Below, in pieces: positions 5,501 through 7,309 of a stretch of DNA of 7,309 nt; positions within the stretch are counted from its first letter, which is position 1; each line of letters opens with the position of its first letter. The notes beneath the pieces were generated by a model that had not been told where the DNA came from, did no database searches, and saw nothing but the letters and a program-made list of their open reading frames with translations. Source of the stretch: Pyrodictiaceae archaeon (GTDB taxonomy: Archaea > Thermoproteota > Thermoprotei_A > Sulfolobales > Pyrodictiaceae); NCBI GenBank assembly GCA_027043685.1, contig JALUFI010000327.1:1-7309 (forward strand). Direction: 5' to 3'. The position numbers and the translations under genes are program-made.

Positions 5501-7309
5501 ATGGCGCTCACGGCGCTTGTTGAGAAGAGGAGCCGCCCCAGCATCCTGCCGGCGCCGGCGACCTTCGACCCGGAGACAAAGACGGTGAAGATAGCCGGCA
5601 AGGAGATACGGATAGGCGGGCCCCTGCCGAGGCTCAGGGAGGGCGAGAAACTGGTAGCCTACACTACCAGCCTCTGCCCCTACTGCGAGAGGCTCCTACC
5701 CGCAGTCATATACGAGAAGGATGGCAAGATATACATCAGGAAGACCTGCCCCGTCCACGGCACCATAGATGAGCTCTACTTCAGCAGCGCCAAGCTATAC
5801 TACAGGTTCATGAAGTACGAGGAGGAGGGCGTCGGGGTAACCCCCCACGTCCAGCTCCAGGCACCCTGCCCCTATAACTGCGGGCTCTGCGCCCGCCACA
5901 AGAACCACACCGCCCTAGCCAACCTCGTCGTCACCAACCGCTGCGACCTCTCCTGCTGGTACTGCTTCTTCTACGCGGAGAAAGCCGGCTACGTCTACGA
6001 GCCGACACTTGAACAGATTAGGGAGATGATAAGGCAGTACAAGAAGGAAGGCGTGACGATGGCCGTCCAGCTGACGGGCGGCGAGCCCACGCTCCGCCCC
6101 GACCTCCCGCAGATAATCCGCCTCCTCAAGGAGGAGGGCGTTACACACATACAGCTCAACACCCATGGCGTCACATTCGCCCGCCTCTGGTTCGAGAAGA
6201 GCCCCGAGGCCGCCGTAGCCTATGCCCGCGAGCTCAGGGAGGCCGGCGTAAACACCGTCTACATGAGCTTCGACGGCGTAACTCCGAGGGCTAACCCGAA
6301 GAACCACTGGGAGGTGCCCTACACGCTCGAAGTGTTCCGCAAGGCAGGGATGACGAGCGTCGTGCTGGTACCCACAGTCATAAAGACGATCAACGACCAG
6401 GAGCTCGGCGCCATAGTCAAGTTCGCAGCCAAGCACATGGACGTGGTCCGTGGCGTCAACTTCCAGCCCGTGAGCCTCACGGGCAGGATGAGGAAGGACG
6501 AGAGGGCGAAGTATCGCGTAACTATACCTGATGTACTGCGCTGGGTTGAGGAGCAGACCGACGGCCAGATACCGAGCGAGGCGTGGTTCCCGATACCCGT
6601 GGCAGCGAAGTTCAGCTACTTCCTTGAAGCACTGAGCGGCGAGCTCAAGGTATGCATGGGCAACCACCCCGCCTGCGGCTCCGCGACCTATGTCTTCGTG
6701 GAGAGGAGTGCCGACGGCCTACCCAAGAAGTTCATACCGATAACAGAGTTCTTCGACGTAGAGGGCTTCATAGAGTACATGGACCAGAAGACGATGGAAC
6801 TCAGCAGGGACAACGAGTCAAGCTTCTCCAAGTTCCGCCGCACGATAAGGATAGCAACAATAGTCAAGGACCTGCCCAAGTTTGTTGACCGCGAGAAGCT
6901 GCCAAAGAACCTAAACATAACGAAGCTGCTGGTGAACGTGTTCCTCAAGCGCAACTATGAGGCGCTGGGAGAGCTACACTACCGCATGCTATTCCTGGGC
7001 AACATGCACTTCATGGACCTGTACAACTACGATGTGGAGCGTGTGATGAGGTGCAACATCCACTACTTGTCGCCGGACGGCCGCGTGATACCCTTCTGCA
7101 CGTACAACGTGCTGAACGATGTCTACCGCGACTACATACTCAAGAAGTACCAGATACCGCTGGAGGAGTACAAGAAGCGCTACGGAGAGCACACGGTGGG
7201 CCCGGCAGTGAAGTATGTGAGGAACATAAAGCTGCTGAAGAGCACACCAATATACTACGAGGCGTACCGCGGCATAGTGCCCGACGAGGTGCTCCTAGGG
7301 AAGAAGAAG
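5501..7309 (+). CDS. tes: Tetraether lipid synthase (radical SAM), 3' end outside window
   Basis: The frame is open for 603 codons from ATG 5501 to the window end. Tes (studied as MJ0619) makes the sp3 C-C bonds between phytanyl chain ends that turn archaeol-type lipids into macrocyclic archaeol and tetraethers. The N-terminal part holds C59, C62, C83 and H86 (SLCPYCERL, then TCPVHG), a rubredoxin- or zinc-ribbon-like site. C123, C127 and C130 (CPYNCGLC) follow, then the radical SAM motif C148-x3-C152-x2-C155 (CDLSCWYC) with TGGEPT at 192-197. C385, C392, C518 and C533 can hold further clusters, matching the several Fe-S centres known in Tes. No membrane segment is evident. It has its own TATA box and ribosome binding site, so it is probably transcribed separately from the upstream genes. 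The last visible residues (VPDEVLLGKKK) suggest the end is near. A COG1964 paralogue with another lipid task cannot be excluded. Confidence 0.87.
   Translation, partial: MALTALVEKRSRPSILPAPATFDPETKTVKIAGKEIRIGGPLPRLREGEKLVAYTTSLCPYCERLLPAVIYEKDGKIYIRKTCPVHGTIDELYFSSAKLYYRFMKYEEEGVGVTPHVQLQAPCPYNCGLCARHKNHTALANLVVTNRCDLSCWYCFFYAEKAGYVYEPTLEQIREMIRQYKKEGVTMAVQLTGGEPTLRPDLPQIIRLLKEEGVTHIQLNTHGVTFARLWFEKSPEAAVAYARELREAGVNTVYMSFDGVTPRANPKNHWEVPYTLEVFRKAGMTSVVLVPTVIKTINDQELGAIVKFAAKHMDVVRGVNFQPVSLTGRMRKDERAKYRVTIPDVLRWVEEQTDGQIPSEAWFPIPVAAKFSYFLEALSGELKVCMGNHPACGSATYVFVERSADGLPKKFIPITEFFDVEGFIEYMDQKTMELSRDNESSFSKFRRTIRIATIVKDLPKFVDREKLPKNLNITKLLVNVFLKRNYEALGELHYRMLFLGNMHFMDLYNYDVERVMRCNIHYLSPDGRVIPFCTYNVLNDVYRDYILKKYQIPLEEYKKRYGEHTVGPAVKYVRNIKLLKSTPIYYEAYRGIVPDEVLLGKKK

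Noticed and set aside
5915..6667. 250-codon open frame on the minus strand
   Set aside because: It is antisense to tes, whose cysteine motifs and radical SAM core lie in the plus frame over the same stretch. No protein family features are visible in it.
1..7309. CRISPR arrays, insertion sequences or integrated element ends
   Set aside because: No spaced identical repeats of CRISPR length, transposase-like protein or terminal inverted repeats were seen. Codon style is similar throughout.

Overview
The window looks like the chromosome of a hyperthermophilic crenarchaeon, most likely of the Pyrodictiaceae/Desulfurococcales type. The evidence is GC-rich DNA with heavy use of AGG and ATA codons, UUG start codons, the archaeal style of seryl-tRNA synthetase, MIP18-type and COG1031/COG1313 proteins, and above all a tetraether lipid synthase. 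The genus is an inference from gene content, not from a sequence match. All supported genes lie on the + strand.

Layout: (1) the 3' end of a MIP18/DUF59 iron-sulfur assembly protein (to 391); (2) a 234-base GC-rich spacer (392-625) with no convincing protein but with strong, partly mutually exclusive hairpins, including a K-loop-like hairpin; (3) serS (626-2023) overlapped by one base by a 95-codon gene of unknown function (2023-2310); (4) a 121-base spacer with a short palindrome; (5) two radical SAM genes, a PflX-like enzyme (2432-3592) and a COG1031 protein with an unusual CX7CX2C cluster motif (3624-5348); (6) a 152-base promoter region with a good TATA box flanked by two copies of CCTAGGCCT; (7) a third radical SAM gene, the tetraether lipid synthase tes (5501 to beyond the window end).

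Functionally, three different radical SAM enzymes sit in a row and a likely Fe-S cluster carrier lies at the left edge. Tes joins the phytanyl chains of two archaeol-type lipids to make membrane-spanning tetraethers, as expected in a hyperthermophile. The substrates of the other two radical SAM proteins are not known to me. serS and the 95-codon gene look translationally coupled. The PflX-like and COG1031 genes are probably one transcript. tes appears to have its own promoter and the best ribosome binding site in the window.

The points most worth a second look are the structured serS leader (possible H/ACA-like or L7Ae-binding RNA, or a two-state leader), the direct repeats around the tes TATA box, and the clustering of two uncharacterised radical SAM proteins directly upstream of tes.
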